A stretch of 64,000 bases of DNA, from contig NZ_FQVW01000001.1 in assembly GCF_900129485.1 (NCBI RefSeq), positions 186,001-250,000 on the forward strand. Direction: 5' to 3'. The position numbers were made by a program, and so were the translations under genes. The DNA is from Ornithinibacillus halophilus. Lineage in GTDB: Bacteria; Bacillota; Bacilli; Bacillales; Amphibacillaceae. Position 1 is the first letter of the stretch. Each line of letters begins with the position of its first letter. The notes below the pieces were generated by a model that had not been told where the DNA came from, ran no database searches, and saw only the letters and a program-made list of their open reading frames with translations. Of this stretch, positions 27,222 to 37,824 are shown one piece after another.

Positions 27222-29798
27222 ATGGCTAAATATACACCAATGATGGAGCAATACTTAAAGATAAAAGCAGATTATAAAGATGCTTTTTTATTTTTCCGAT
27301 TAGGTGACTTTTATGAAATGTTTTTTGAAGATGCAATAAATGCAGCACGTGAGTTAGAAATCACATTGACAAAAAGAGCTGGACAGGATGAACCGATACC
27401 TATGTGTGGAGTTCCATATCATTCTGCAGCAAATTATATTAAAAATTTAGTAGAAAAAGGGTATAAAGTAGCCATTTGTGAACAAGTAGAAGATCCTAAA
27501 ACTGCAAAAGGGGTTGTTAAAAGAGAAGTTGTACAGCTTATAACTCCTGGAACAGTGATGGAGAGCAATATGCTCGATGAGAAAGATAATAATTATATTG
27601 CAAGTCTTTCTAGTTTTGAGGATGGAAGTTATGTCATTGCTTATAATGACCTTTCTACTGGTGAAAATAAGTTAGCATTAATTACAACTGGCTGGGATTC
27701 CGTCATTCATGAGTTATATAATCAACCAATTAAAGAAATTGTCGTCTCTTCTTCACTTGATGAAGATTGCCAAAAGCAACTAAAAGATCGACTTCAAGTA
27801 ACGCTATCTTATCAGGATGAAGTGAATTTTAATGCTGAGTACCGTGATCTTTGTGAAAACTTAAACGATGAACGATTAATGAAGGCATTTAGTCGGCTAT
27901 TAAATTATATACAACATACACAAAAGCGATCTCTAGACCATTTACAACAAGCAGAAATCATTCAACTAAATGACTATTTAAGTTTAGATATGTATTCCAA
28001 ACGTAACTTGGAGTTAACCCAAACCATGCTAAGAAAGGGAAAGCACGGTAGTTTGTTGTGGGTACTTGATAAAACTGTCACTGCAATGGGGTCACGCACA
28101 TTAAAAAAATGGTTAGAACGCCCGTTACTAAATAAACATGAAATTGAGAAACGTCTTGAAACAGTACAAGGTTTTTATCATGGCTTTATGGAAAGAGATG
28201 CATTGAGAGAAACCCTTAAATCTGTATACGACCTGGAGCGTCTTGCAGGTAGAATTGCATATGGAAATGTGAATGCCAGGGACTTGATTCAATTAAAAAA
28301 ATCATTAAATAAAATACCTGAAATGATACAGATATTAAGACAATTTGAACATGAAGAAATTAACCAATTAACGGAACAGTTAAACTACCCGGATCACTTA
28401 GTAACGTTATTAGAAGATAGTTTGGTAGAAGATCCACCAATATCAATTAAAGAAGGATCGATTATTAAAGATGGTTATCACGAACAATTGGACAAATATC
28501 GCTACGCATCAAGAAATGGAAAACAGTGGATTGCAGAACTTGAACAAAAAGAAAAACAAGAAACGAATATTAAATCTTTAAAAATAGGATATAATCGAGT
28601 CTTCGGCTACTATATTGAAGTGACGAAAGCTAACTTACACCTATTACCCGAAGGGAAATATGAAAGAAAGCAAACATTAACGAATGCTGAAAGGTTTATT
28701 ACACCAGAACTAAAGGAAAAAGAACAATTAATTTTAGAAGCTGAAGAAAAAAGTGTTGATTTAGAGTATGAGTTGTTTCTAGAAATTAGAGAACAAATGA
28801 AAGAACATATACCAGAGCTTCAACACTTGTCTGATGTAGTAAGCAACATTGATGTATTACAAGGATTTGCTACTGTAAGTGAAGCGAATAATTATATCCG
28901 TCCTCGCTTTGTAGATTCTAAATTGGAAATAAAAAATGGAAGACATCCAGTTATTGAAAAAGTAATGGATGAAGGTTCTTTTGTACCGAATGATATTCAT
29001 TTAGATAATGATAAAAGCATTTTATTAATTACTGGACCAAATATGTCGGGGAAAAGTACGTATATGAGACAATTGGCCCTAACAGCTATTATGGGACAGA
29101 TTGGGTGTTTTGTTCCTTGTGATAAAGCAAATCTCATAATCTTTGATCAAATTTTTACAAGAATCGGTGCAGCTGATGATCTTGTTTCAGGGCAGAGTAC
29201 CTTTATGGTGGAAATGCTTGAAGCTAACCACGCAATTCAACATGCGACAAGTAATAGTCTAATTTTATTAGACGAAATTGGTCGTGGGACAAGCACATAT
29301 GATGGAATGGCTTTAGCACAAGCGATAGTAGAATATATTCATGACAATATACAGGCAAAAACACTATTTTCTACTCATTATCATGAACTAACAAGTCTTG
29401 AAGAAAGCCTGACTCATTTAAAAAATGTACATGTTCGTGCCGAAGAGTTTGAAGGTAATGTTGTTTTCCTTCACAAGGTAAAAGATGGTGCCGCAGATGA
29501 AAGTTATGGTATCCATGTCGCAAAACTAGCTGAATTACCTGAGCAATTAATTGACCGGGCAGGAGTAATTTTAAAACAGTTAGAAGCTACGGAAACAAAG
29601 CATACACGAACTTCCGAATCATCGAATCAACTATCTTTTTTTGATGAGGTGAATGAGGTTCTAAAAGCTACTAAGGAACAAGAAGAGTTACCAGTCCAGT
29701 CAATAGCTGAAGATATAAAAAATCTAAACTTATTAGAAATGACTCCATTAGAAGCAATTAATGAGCTATATCGATTACAGAAAAAAGTATCAAAATAA
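27222..29798 (+). CDS. mutS: DNA mismatch repair ATPase MutS
   Basis: Recognises mismatches and recruits MutL. 858 residues. The N-terminal mismatch-contact motif FYEMF follows FFRLGD; the lever/clamp region lies in the middle; the ABC-type ATPase has Walker [11 protein letters not shown] and [21 protein letters not shown] and STHYHEL. Near the C-terminus QLSFFDE matches the beta-clamp-binding type. TTGGAGG precedes the ATG, and mutL follows in the same operon. Confidence 0.98.
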   Translation: MAKYTPMMEQYLKIKADYKDAFLFFRLGDFYEMFFEDAINAARELEITLTKRAGQDEPIPMCGVPYHSAANYIKNLVEKGYKVAICEQVEDPKTAKGVVKREVVQLITPGTVMESNMLDEKDNNYIASLSSFEDGSYVIAYNDLSTGENKLALITTGWDSVIHELYNQPIKEIVVSSSLDEDCQKQLKDRLQVTLSYQDEVNFNAEYRDLCENLNDERLMKAFSRLLNYIQHTQKRSLDHLQQAEIIQLNDYLSLDMYSKRNLELTQTMLRKGKHGSLLWVLDKTVTAMGSRTLKKWLERPLLNKHEIEKRLETVQGFYHGFMERDALRETLKSVYDLERLAGRIAYGNVNARDLIQLKKSLNKIPEMIQILRQFEHEEINQLTEQLNYPDHLVTLLEDSLVEDPPISIKEGSIIKDGYHEQLDKYRYASRNGKQWIAELEQKEKQETNIKSLKIGYNRVFGYYIEVTKANLHLLPEGKYERKQTLTNAERFITPELKEKEQLILEAEEKSVDLEYELFLEIREQMKEHIPELQHLSDVVSNIDVLQGFATVSEANNYIRPRFVDSKLEIKNGRHPVIEKVMDEGSFVPNDIHLDNDKSILLITGPNMSGKSTYMRQLALTAIMGQIGCFVPCDKANLIIFDQIFTRIGAADDLVSGQSTFMVEMLEANHAIQHATSNSLILLDEIGRGTSTYDGMALAQAIVEYIHDNIQAKTLFSTHYHELTSLEESLTHLKNVHVRAEEFEGNVVFLHKVKDGAADESYGIHVAKLAELPEQLIDRAGVILKQLEATETKHTRTSESSNQLSFFDEVNEVLKATKEQEELPVQSIAEDIKNLNLLEMTPLEAINELYRLQKKVSK

Positions 29799-29862
29799 AA
29801 TTTAGTGATGCTTAGGGGAAAGCATAATGAGCTTTTCTTAAATTATGAAAGGATTTGTTTGC

Positions 29863-31752
29863 ATGAAAATTGTACAAATGTCGGATGCATTAGCTAATAA
29901 AATAGCTGCCGGAGAGGTTGTAGAAAGACCTGCTTCTGTCGTAAAAGAGCTAATTGAAAACAGTATTGATGCAAACAGTACATGGATAAAAGTTGATGTT
30001 AAGGAAGCAGGCTTAGAAGAAATTAAAATCACAGATAACGGAGACGGAATGGCTGCTGAAGATTGTGAGCGCGCTTTTCTTAGACATGCTACTAGTAAAA
30101 TAAGAAACGAAAATGATTTATTTCATGTTCGCACGCTAGGATTTCGTGGAGAAGCATTAGCTAGTATTGCTTCCGTTAGTAGGCTTACTGTAAAAACATC
30201 TCAAGGCGATCATGCTGGTACCTTCATAAGCTTAGAGGGTGGCAAAATAGTGGAGAAGAAAAAAAGTGATGCTCGAAAAGGAACAGAAATCACCGTTTCT
30301 AATCTATTCTTTAACACGCCTGCTAGATTAAAATACATGAAGACGATTCATACTGAACTTGGTCATATTACTGATTTACTAAATCGACTAGCATTGTCAC
30401 ACCCAAATATACGGTTTGAAGCAACCCATAACGGTAAATCATTATTTAAAACTACAGGAACAGGGGATATGCTTCAAGTGATCGCACAAGTGTATGGGAT
30501 GGGCGTTGCTAAGAAGATGATTCCAATCAAACAAGAAACCTTGGATTTTAAAGTCGAAGGATATATTGCTAAACCAGAAGTTACTCGTGCATCAAGAAAC
30601 TATATTTCTACTGTGATTAATGGGAGATATATTAAAAATATTGCTCTTTCTCAATCCATAATAAGAGGTTATCATACCTTACTACCAATAGGTCGTTCGC
30701 CTATCGTTGTATTGTCGATTGAGATGGATCCAATTTTAGTCGATGTTAACGTGCACCCAACAAAATTAGAAGTTCGTTTTAGTAAGGAAAAAGAATTATG
30801 TCATCTTGTAGAAGAAACGATTAAGTCTACTTTTCGAAAGACATCATTGATTCCAGAAATGGAACAAAAACCAAAAGTTAAAAAAGAAAAATCGATTCAA
30901 CATACGATGGATTTTTCAACTAGTACACCATTTAATACTGGTACAAACTTTTCAGGTTCATCGACAGAAAATTTTTCACCTTACCGTTCAATTAATCAAT
31001 CTGCAAGTACTGGCATGACTGGTGCTGAAACGGAAATTCCTTATGTAGAACAGAAACCTATTGTCGAAGAAGAAAATATCATCGATCGTGTTGAAATTGA
31101 AGAAACTACTTCTAATAATATTGAAGAGAAAGATACAAAACACGAGCAGGATGCAAAAGAAGCACCTGAACGTGTACCAACGATGTATCCTATCGGGCAA
31201 TTACATGGTACGTATATTTTGGCACAAAATGAGAATGGATTGTATATGATAGACCAGCATGCAGCACAAGAGCGAATTAAGTATGAATTCTTTAAAAAGA
31301 AACTTGGAGAGCCAATTAATTTGTCTCAACAACTATTAATTCCTTTAACATTTGAGTTTTCAAAACAAGAATCCATCTTCATTAACCATTATAAAGCGGA
31401 GCTAGAGAGGGTTGGTCTGTTTTTTGAAGAGTTTGGGCATCAAACCTATGTCATACGATCCTATCCTAAATGGTTTCCTAATGGTTTTGAAGAAGAAATC
31501 ATTCGAGAAATGGTTGACCAAATAATGAAGAATGAGCAGATTGATATCGAAAAGATACGCGAAGAAGCAGCAATTCTTATGTCCTGTAAACGATCCATTA
31601 AGGCGAATCATTACTTAAACAATGAAGATATGTTCCGTTTATTGGAAGATTTACGGACTACAACAGATCCGTTTACTTGTCCACACGGAAGACCAATTAT
31701 CGTTCATTTCACATCTTATGAGCTTGAGAAAATGTTTAAGCGCGTTATGTAA
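29863..31752 (+). CDS. mutL: DNA mismatch repair endonuclease MutL
   Basis: 629 residues. The GHKL ATPase has [22 protein letters not shown] and KGTEITV. A Ser/Thr-rich linker spans about 340-430. The C-terminal endonuclease domain carries [12 protein letters not shown], the DQHA(x)2E(x)4E metal motif of nicking MutL proteins, as expected where MutH is lacking, plus CPHGRP. The start at ATG 29863 sits ten bases after AAAGGA; the in-frame ATG at 29845 precedes that site. Confidence 0.97.
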   Translation: MKIVQMSDALANKIAAGEVVERPASVVKELIENSIDANSTWIKVDVKEAGLEEIKITDNGDGMAAEDCERAFLRHATSKIRNENDLFHVRTLGFRGEALASIASVSRLTVKTSQGDHAGTFISLEGGKIVEKKKSDARKGTEITVSNLFFNTPARLKYMKTIHTELGHITDLLNRLALSHPNIRFEATHNGKSLFKTTGTGDMLQVIAQVYGMGVAKKMIPIKQETLDFKVEGYIAKPEVTRASRNYISTVINGRYIKNIALSQSIIRGYHTLLPIGRSPIVVLSIEMDPILVDVNVHPTKLEVRFSKEKELCHLVEETIKSTFRKTSLIPEMEQKPKVKKEKSIQHTMDFSTSTPFNTGTNFSGSSTENFSPYRSINQSASTGMTGAETEIPYVEQKPIVEEENIIDRVEIEETTSNNIEEKDTKHEQDAKEAPERVPTMYPIGQLHGTYILAQNENGLYMIDQHAAQERIKYEFFKKKLGEPINLSQQLLIPLTFEFSKQESIFINHYKAELERVGLFFEEFGHQTYVIRSYPKWFPNGFEEEIIREMVDQIMKNEQIDIEKIREEAAILMSCKRSIKANHYLNNEDMFRLLEDLRTTTDPFTCPHGRPIIVHFTSYELEKMFKRVM

Positions 31753-31838
31753 TTTATAGGTATAAATCCATTACACTTTGCGAAAACTAGAAAGAAAAGT
31801 GTTTAGTTTAAATCTAGTTATTTAAAAGGTGGAGTGTA

Positions 31839-32288
31839 ATGGATAATCAAAAGCTGATCAATTTTTTAAATCAACTCTTATCAAATTATTTTGTACTCTA
31901 TGTTAAACTGCATCGATACCATTGGTTTGTACAAGGTCATCATTTTTTCCAACTTCATGAGTTGTTTGAAGAAATGTACGAACAGATTGCTAAGGATTTA
32001 GATGAGGTAGCAGAACGAATTCTTGCCATAGACGGTAAACCATTTGCTGTAATGACGCAATACTTGGAGCATACAACATTAGTAGAAGCCAGTGCAGATG
32101 ATCAAGAAGAGGAAATTATTAGCCAGCTAATGAATGATTATAAGCAACTAATACGAGAAATGAAAGAAACAGGACTATCATTAGCTGATGACTATAAAGA
32201 TGAACCAACATCTGATTTACTAATTACATTGCAAGGAAGATATGAAAAATACGTGTGGATGTTATCAGCGTATCAAGCATATAAATAA
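31839..32288 (+). CDS. dps: Dps-family ferritin-like protein
   Basis: A 149-residue miniferritin that oxidises and stores iron and protects DNA from peroxide. The interface ferroxidase residues are recognisable in HRYHWFVQGHHFFQLHELFEEMYEQIAKDLDEVAERI. AAAGGTGG precedes the ATG. It sits alone between mutL and miaA, not a place where B. subtilis has a dps. I see no PerR box (TTATAATnATTATAA) or sigma-B promoter upstream, so its control is unclear. Confidence 0.88.
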   Translation: MDNQKLINFLNQLLSNYFVLYVKLHRYHWFVQGHHFFQLHELFEEMYEQIAKDLDEVAERILAIDGKPFAVMTQYLEHTTLVEASADDQEEEIISQLMNDYKQLIREMKETGLSLADDYKDEPTSDLLITLQGRYEKYVWMLSAYQAYK

Positions 32289-32362
32289 GGTCATTTCACA
32301 TTTTTTTATCTCATGTTAAATGAGTACTTACTAACAATATAATAGATTTTAGGGGAATTTGA

Positions 32363-33298
32363 ATGAAAGAGAAAGTCATTGCAATCGTTGGGCCAACTGC
32401 AGTAGGAAAGACGGCCTTAAGTATTCAAGTAGCCAATAAATTTAATGGGGAAATTATTAGTGGAGATTCGATGCAAGTATACAAGGGACTCGACATCGGA
32501 ACAGCAAAAATCACAATAGATGAAATGCAAGATGTTCCTCATCATCTGATTGACATAAAAGAACCAGATGAAGATTTTTCGGTTGCTGATTTCAAAGAAA
32601 ATGTGGAACAAAATATAAAGGATATATCATTAAGAAACAAAGTACCTATACTTGTTGGTGGAAGTGGTTTATACATACAAGCTGCATTATATGATTACCA
32701 ATTTTCTAATCAAAAAAGAGATGAGGAAATCACCAAACAATTAGAAAGAGAATTAGAGCAGTTAGGGAACTACACTTTATACGAGCGTTTAAAGATAATT
32801 GACCCAATACAAGCAGAGAAAATTCACCCAAATAACCATAGAAGAGTTATTCGTGCGCTAGAAGTATATTTATCTACTGGTAAAACGATGACAGAATATC
32901 AAAAATCCCAGCAACAAGAAGCGAATTATGATATATATTTTGTAGGATTAGAAATGGAGAGAAGCCTTCTATACGAAAGAATAAATAAACGTGTTGATTT
33001 AATGATTGAGAATGGTTTAGTACAAGAGGTAGAGCGGTTATACTTAGAAGGATATGAAAATCATCAATCAATGAGAGGGATTGGGTATAAGGAATTTATC
33101 CCTTATTTTAAAGGAGAGTATTCACTAGAAACTGCAATAGAATTATTAAAAAGAAATTCTAGAAGATTTGCTAAAAGACAGTATACATGGTTCAAAAACA
33201 AAATGGATATTAACTGGTATCATGTAACTCCAGATACTATTAATGAAAAATTTCAAATTATTTTATATAATTTAGCAGGATTCTTGGAAGAAAAGTAG
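32363..33298 (+). CDS. miaA: tRNA dimethylallyltransferase
   Basis: Adds the isopentenyl group to A37 of tRNAs reading UNN codons, the substrate for MiaB. 311 residues. P-loop [11 protein letters not shown] at the N-terminus, [23 protein letters not shown] and the [10 protein letters not shown] region are intact. hfq follows after 40 bases, the usual arrangement. Confidence 0.96.
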   Translation: MKEKVIAIVGPTAVGKTALSIQVANKFNGEIISGDSMQVYKGLDIGTAKITIDEMQDVPHHLIDIKEPDEDFSVADFKENVEQNIKDISLRNKVPILVGGSGLYIQAALYDYQFSNQKRDEEITKQLERELEQLGNYTLYERLKIIDPIQAEKIHPNNHRRVIRALEVYLSTGKTMTEYQKSQQQEANYDIYFVGLEMERSLLYERINKRVDLMIENGLVQEVERLYLEGYENHQSMRGIGYKEFIPYFKGEYSLETAIELLKRNSRRFAKRQYTWFKNKMDINWYHVTPDTINEKFQIILYNLAGFLEEK

Positions 33299-33338
33299 AA
33301 TTACATATAATATAGATAGAAAAAGAGGAGGAAGTGCA

Positions 33339-33563
33339 ATGGCGCAATCTGTAAACATACAAGACCATTATTTGAATCAGTTAAGAAAAGATCACGTGTC
33401 TGTAACTGTCTTTTTGACGAATGGGTTTCAATTAAGAGGAATTGTAAAAGCGTTTGATAATTTTACAGTATTATTGGAAACAGAAGGGAAACAGCAATTA
33501 ATCTTTAAACATGCTATTTCAACTTTTGCTCCATCTAAAAATATTTCTATTGAAAAAGAATAG
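33339..33563 (+). CDS. hfq: RNA chaperone Hfq
   Basis: A 74-residue Sm-like hexameric RNA-binding protein. The Sm1 segment ([29 protein letters not shown]) and Sm2 segment ([11 protein letters not shown]) are both present. AGAGGAGG precedes the ATG. A strong terminator follows. Confidence 0.97.
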   Translation: MAQSVNIQDHYLNQLRKDHVSVTVFLTNGFQLRGIVKAFDNFTVLLETEGKQQLIFKHAISTFAPSKNISIEKE

Positions 33564-33572
33564 GCAAAAAAT

Positions 33573-33603
33573 AACGGACGCTAACTTAAGCGTTCGTTTT
33601 ATG
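33573..33603 (+). terminator. terminator after hfq
   Basis: AACGGACGCT / AGCGTTCGTT (one G-T wobble) with a 6-base loop and TTTTAT. Confidence 0.85.
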
Positions 33604-33627
33604 TTTAAAGAAAAGAAAAAAGAAAAT

Positions 33628-33653
33628 TTCAGAGATGTCTAGCTCCGAGCGCC
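33628..33653 (+). repeat. degenerate copy of a Bacillaceae dispersed repeat
   Basis: TCAGAGATGTCTAGCTCC, then GAGCGCCT, resembles the start of an intergenic element (TGTCTAGCTCCAGCGCC-type) that I recall from many Bacillus-group genomes. Only the first 26 or so bases are recognisable. Confidence 0.55.
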
Positions 33654-33729
33654 TGAGTTTTTGTTCCTACTAGGCATTTGTCACAACTCCACTCATCGTC
33701 ACGTATAATATGGTGACTAAGGAGTGATG

Positions 33730-34659
33730 ATGTTGGGCACACAAAAGATTCAACACAAAAATGGAAAAATAAATATCATTCTTCGTGACCAAAAGTCCGT
33801 TAATCTTGATTCAACCATTCATCATGGGACTAAAAGTACAGACCCATTTAAGCATATAGAGGATGAATTTTCTTCATTTGTTGGTATGAAAAAACTAAAA
33901 CAAAAAATTAAAGAAATTTATGCTTCAATTATTATTAATGGGAAGCGGGATGAGTTAGGTTTATCTAGTACTAATCAAGTACTGCATATGCTGTTTAAAG
34001 GGAATCCTGGAACGGGAAAAACGACTGTCGCACGGAAATTAGCTAAAGTTTATTATGATATGAATCTATTGTCGAAAGGCCATTTTATTGAAGCAGAACG
34101 TGCAGACCTTGTCGGCGAATATATAGGTCAAACCGCTCAAAAGACACGTGCTATTATTGAAAAGGCGCTAGGAGGAGTTCTCTTTATCGATGAAGCATAC
34201 TCCTTAGCTCGTGGAGGAGAAAAAGATTTTGGAAAAGAAGCCATTGATACATTAGTCAAACAAATGGAAGACCACGGGAATGACTTTGTGTTAATACTAG
34301 CAGGTTACCCGTATGAAATGGAGCGGTTTTTAACATTGAATCCGGGATTAAAGTCAAGATTTCCATTTATATTAGATTTTCCAGACTATGAAGTGGATCA
34401 ATTGATGGAAATTGCTCGACGCATGGCTTCTGAACGTGAATATAAATTGACTAAGGAAGCAGAATGGAAATTAAGAAATTATTTATATAAAAAACAAAAT
34501 GAAACTTTACGGAACTTCTCTAATGCGCGATATGTTCGAAATGTAATTGAACATTCTATTCGAATGCATGCCGTTCGACTGCTTTATAAAAATGAATTTG
34601 CTAGTGATGATTTAATTTTATTGACTGGTAAAGATATTATTTTTGATGAAGATGATTAG
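33730..34659 (+). CDS. spoVK: stage V sporulation protein K (AAA ATPase)
   Basis: A CbxX/CfqX-type AAA ATPase expressed in the mother cell in B. subtilis and needed for spore maturation. 309 residues: Walker A GNPGTGKTT, Walker B GVLFIDEAYSLARGG, sensor-type FVLILAGYPYEMERF. Three consecutive start options exist (GTG 33724, ATG 33727, ATG 33730). AAGGAG at 33719-33724 favours 33730. A sigma-E-like -10 (CGTATAAT) lies about 25 bases upstream, but I cannot match its -35. Confidence 0.93.
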   Translation: MLGTQKIQHKNGKINIILRDQKSVNLDSTIHHGTKSTDPFKHIEDEFSSFVGMKKLKQKIKEIYASIIINGKRDELGLSSTNQVLHMLFKGNPGTGKTTVARKLAKVYYDMNLLSKGHFIEAERADLVGEYIGQTAQKTRAIIEKALGGVLFIDEAYSLARGGEKDFGKEAIDTLVKQMEDHGNDFVLILAGYPYEMERFLTLNPGLKSRFPFILDFPDYEVDQLMEIARRMASEREYKLTKEAEWKLRNYLYKKQNETLRNFSNARYVRNVIEHSIRMHAVRLLYKNEFASDDLILLTGKDIIFDEDD

Positions 34660-34665
34660 TTGTTT

Positions 34666-34694
34666 TTGTGCATGATAAATTTGTTTGCTATGAT
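34666..34694 (+). promoter_or_regulatory. hflX promoter
   Basis: TTGTGC (34666-34671), 17-base spacer, TATGAT (34689-34694). Confidence 0.6.
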
Positions 34695-34753
34695 GTAAAC
34701 ATGCGAACATGGAAATACTTCTTAATAAAAGAAGGAAAGAGGTAGTAACTTAT

Positions 34754-36007
34754 ATGGCAGAAGAATCAGTATTAATAATTGCAGTGAAAATGCCAAATCA
34801 ATCAGATGAACATTTTCAGTCTTCTCTTGATGAATTAATATCGTTGACTAATACGGCAGGTGGGTCGGTTAAGAAAGTGATGACGCAAAATCGAAATCGT
34901 ATCCACTCTGCCTATTATATAGGCGAAGGAAAAGTGGAGGAAATAAAAAGTGAAGTAGAGGATTTAGAAATAAATCTTATTATATCTAATGATGAATTAT
35001 CATCAGGTCAATTAAGGAATCTAACGAATTTATTAGATGTTCGAGTAATTGATCGTAGTCAATTGATATTAGATATTTTCGCTAGAAGAGCTAAAACGAA
35101 GGAAGGAAAACTTCAGGTTGAATTAGCACAACTAGAGTATATGTTACCTAGATTACGTGGACAAGGTATTGAATTGTCGAGACTAGGTGCAGGAATTGGA
35201 ACAAGGGGACCTGGTGAAACCAAACTCGAAACAGATCAGAGACATATCCGAAGAAGAATTTATGATATTAAACGCAGATTACAAACAGTGGTTCAACAAA
35301 GGGAACAATATCGAAAACGAAGGAAAACCAATGAAGCATTTCAGATTGCCATAGTGGGGTATACAAATGCAGGGAAATCTACAATATTTAATCGTCTTAC
35401 AAATAGTACTTCATTGGAAGAAGATAAGTTGTTTGCTACATTGGATCCCCTTACAAGAAAACTGCAATTACCATCAGGTTTTCAAACGTTAATAACGGAT
35501 ACTGTAGGTTTTTTACAAGAGTTACCGACAACTTTAATTGCAGCATTCCGTTCTACCCTTGAGGAAGTAAAGGAGGCAGACTTCATCCTACACGTTGTAG
35601 ATGGTTCACACCCTGATTACGAGCAGCATCACGATACGGTTATGAAATTGCTTGAAGAGTTAGATGCGCATACCATTCCTATGTTACACGTGTATAATAA
35701 GTCTGATCAATTTACTAATGATCTGATTCCTTTATCAAGACCGTATTTCTATATGAGTGCTTTAAGAGAAGAGGATATGAAACAACTCCTCATTAAAATC
35801 GAACAAGTTATGAAAGATGAGTGGAATACATATACAGTAAACCTAGGACCAGAACAAGGTAAAGTTCTGCACCAATTTGAAATTGATACAATTATAGAAA
35901 AGAAGTTTTTTGATGAAGAAAATAATAAGTATGTAATCTCAGGTTGGATGAGAACAAATCATCCATTAGAGCAATATATGAAGGGAATAGAAGAACAAAA
36001 TGATTGA
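34754..36007 (+). CDS. hflX: ribosome-associated GTPase HflX
   Basis: A GTPase that splits stalled or stressed ribosomes. 417 residues: an N-terminal HflX domain (RNRIHSAYYIGEGKVEEI), the glycine-rich RGPGETKLETD linker, a coiled coil, then the G domain with G1 GYTNAGKST, G3 DTVGFLQ and G4 NKSD. The ATG at 34754 follows AAAGAGG and begins where homologues begin; the longer frame from 34709 lacks a ribosome site. It overlaps the next gene by eight bases. Confidence 0.93.
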   Translation: MAEESVLIIAVKMPNQSDEHFQSSLDELISLTNTAGGSVKKVMTQNRNRIHSAYYIGEGKVEEIKSEVEDLEINLIISNDELSSGQLRNLTNLLDVRVIDRSQLILDIFARRAKTKEGKLQVELAQLEYMLPRLRGQGIELSRLGAGIGTRGPGETKLETDQRHIRRRIYDIKRRLQTVVQQREQYRKRRKTNEAFQIAIVGYTNAGKSTIFNRLTNSTSLEEDKLFATLDPLTRKLQLPSGFQTLITDTVGFLQELPTTLIAAFRSTLEEVKEADFILHVVDGSHPDYEQHHDTVMKLLEELDAHTIPMLHVYNKSDQFTNDLIPLSRPYFYMSALREEDMKQLLIKIEQVMKDEWNTYTVNLGPEQGKVLHQFEIDTIIEKKFFDEENNKYVISGWMRTNHPLEQYMKGIEEQND

Positions 36008-37247
36008 AAACATAATAAAACAGGCAGAAATAGATATACAATCAAAACACCAAGAAATTAATCAAACAGTAGAACAGAACCAAAAAAGAGTGTTAAATGC
36101 TTTTAGAAACAATAGGGTAAGTGATAGCCACTTTAATTCAACTAGTGGTTACGGATACGATGATATCGGTAGGGATACATTGGAAGAAGTGTATGCTGAA
36201 GTTTTTGGTGGGGAAGCTGCACTTGTCAGACCGCAATTAGTTTCAGGTACACATGCTATTAGTACGACATTGTTTGGTATTTTACGTCCAGGTGACGAAT
36301 TATTGTACATAACAGGCAAACCATATGACACGCTTGATGGTGTCATTGGAAAAGAAGGTGATGAGAACACTGGTTCGCTTAGAGATTTTCACATCTCTTA
36401 TAATTTCGTTCCATTGCAATCTAATGGGTCCATCAATTACGATCAGGTGAAGCAAATGATTCATTCTAAAACGAAAGTCATCGCCATTCAACGTTCGAAA
36501 GGCTATGATGACCGCCCATCGTTTACCATTGAGGATATTGAAGAGATGGTTCGCTTTGTTAAAAAGATAAATGGAGACATAGTTGTTTTTGTGGATAATT
36601 GCTATGGAGAATTTGTAGAGGATAAAGAACCACTACATGTTGGTGCAGACATTATGGCTGGTTCTCTAATTAAGAACCCTGGTGGAGGAATCGTTCGTGC
36701 TGGTGGCTATATCGTTGGTAAAAATACTTTAGTAGAGCAATGTGCACACCGACTAACTGCACCTGGATTAGGAAAAGAAATGGGTGCAACGTTTAATGTT
36801 TTACAAGAGATGTACCAAGGCTTCTTTCTAGCCCCTCATATCGTTGGTGAGGCATTAAAAGGTGCGGTATTTACATCAAGATTTTTAGAATTACAAGGCT
36901 TTACAACAACACCGAATTATTTAGCGAAACGTACAGATCTAATCCAGTCTGTAACATTTAATGACAGAGAAAAGATGATCGCATTCTGTCAAGCTATACA
37001 GAAGAATTCTCCAATTAATTCATATGTTACACCTTTTCCAAGTGCCATGCCAGGATACGATGATGAAGTAATAATGGCAGCCGGAACTTTTATTCAAGGG
37101 TCCAGCATTGAATTATCTGCAGACGGACCTTTACGTGAACCATACATCGCATTCATTCAAGGTGGTTTAACTTTTGCACATGTAAAAATTGCATTAGTGG
37201 AGGCATGTAACGAAATGCTAAAAATGGAACCAAAGCCTGTAAAATAG
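36000..37247 (+). CDS. ynbB: PLP-dependent methionine gamma-lyase-like protein YnbB
   Basis: A 415-residue fold-type I PLP enzyme of the family often labelled aluminium resistance or methionine gamma-lyase. The PLP lysine is probably in MAGSLIKNPGGG, with DNCYGEF as the ring-Asp segment. The biochemical role in Bacillaceae is not established. Translation is coupled to hflX and the gene precedes glnR, as in B. subtilis. Confidence 0.88.
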   Translation: MIENIIKQAEIDIQSKHQEINQTVEQNQKRVLNAFRNNRVSDSHFNSTSGYGYDDIGRDTLEEVYAEVFGGEAALVRPQLVSGTHAISTTLFGILRPGDELLYITGKPYDTLDGVIGKEGDENTGSLRDFHISYNFVPLQSNGSINYDQVKQMIHSKTKVIAIQRSKGYDDRPSFTIEDIEEMVRFVKKINGDIVVFVDNCYGEFVEDKEPLHVGADIMAGSLIKNPGGGIVRAGGYIVGKNTLVEQCAHRLTAPGLGKEMGATFNVLQEMYQGFFLAPHIVGEALKGAVFTSRFLELQGFTTTPNYLAKRTDLIQSVTFNDREKMIAFCQAIQKNSPINSYVTPFPSAMPGYDDEVIMAAGTFIQGSSIELSADGPLREPYIAFIQGGLTFAHVKIALVEACNEMLKMEPKPVK

Positions 37248-37276
37248 AAGAGTTTGCTTAACTCTTTTATTTTTTA
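37248..37276 (+). terminator. terminator after ynbB
   Basis: AAGAGTT / AACTCTT with a 5-base loop followed by TTATTTTTT, overlapping the ynbB stop. Confidence 0.7.
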
Positions 37277-37284
37277 AATTTTTA

Positions 37285-37301
37285 TGTAAGGTTTTCTTAC
37301 A
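37285..37301 (+). promoter_or_regulatory. GlnR/TnrA box
   Basis: TGTAAGGTTTTCTTACA is a perfect match to TGTnA-N7-TnACA, six bases upstream of the glnR -35. It implies repression by GlnR under nitrogen excess (and possible TnrA action). Confidence 0.9.
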
Positions 37302-37306
37302 TAGTG

Positions 37307-37335
37307 TTGACACAATACATGACATTGTATATAAT
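37307..37335 (+). promoter_or_regulatory. glnRA promoter
   Basis: TTGACA (37307-37312), 17-base spacer, TATAAT (37330-37335): a consensus housekeeping promoter. Confidence 0.9.
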
Positions 37336-37362
37336 AATGAATAAGATCAGGGGGTAATAGTA

Positions 37363-37764
37363 ATGAACGATCAAGATCGTCGCTCTATGCCATTGTTCGG
37401 AATAGGAATTGTGATGAAGTTAACTGAGTTAACCGCGAGACAAATACGTTATTATGAGGAACATGATTTAATTCATCCAGAAAGAACTTCAGGTAATCAG
37501 CGTTTATTCTCATTTAATGATGTCGACCGACTCTTAGAAATTAAAAATTATTTAGATAAAGGACTTAATCTTGCAGGGATTAAATTATTGCTAATTGACG
37601 ATAAAGAAGAAATAAAGGAACCGTCAAAAGCAATTCCTCCTAAATCTGAATTGTCGAAGAAAGAACTCCGAGCTATTTTAAGAAAAGAGATTGAATATGC
37701 AGGAAGATTCGGTAGAGCAAGCACGAGACAAGGTGAGCTTTCAAGATTTTTTAATAACCGTTAA
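37363..37764 (+). CDS. glnR: MerR-family nitrogen regulator GlnR
   Basis: A 133-residue repressor of glutamine synthetase and nitrogen genes, activated by feedback-inhibited GlnA. The MerR-type winged helix covers about residues 15-85 (MKLTELTARQIRYYEEHDLIHPERT). The C-terminus, the GlnA-sensing tail, is basic and ends in GELSRFFNNR. It lies 60 bases before glnA, and its own promoter carries a GlnR box. Confidence 0.96.
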   Translation: MNDQDRRSMPLFGIGIVMKLTELTARQIRYYEEHDLIHPERTSGNQRLFSFNDVDRLLEIKNYLDKGLNLAGIKLLLIDDKEEIKEPSKAIPPKSELSKKELRAILRKEIEYAGRFGRASTRQGELSRFFNNR

Positions 37765-37824
37765 TTAGGTAGAGTGGTTAATAACCATTTTCCCTTAAAT
37801 AAAAAAATATCAGGAGGAGAATCT

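Noticed and set aside
31770-31812. ACACTTT / AAAGTGT hairpin after mutL as a terminator
   Set aside because: The stem is short with a long loop and no T-run follows.
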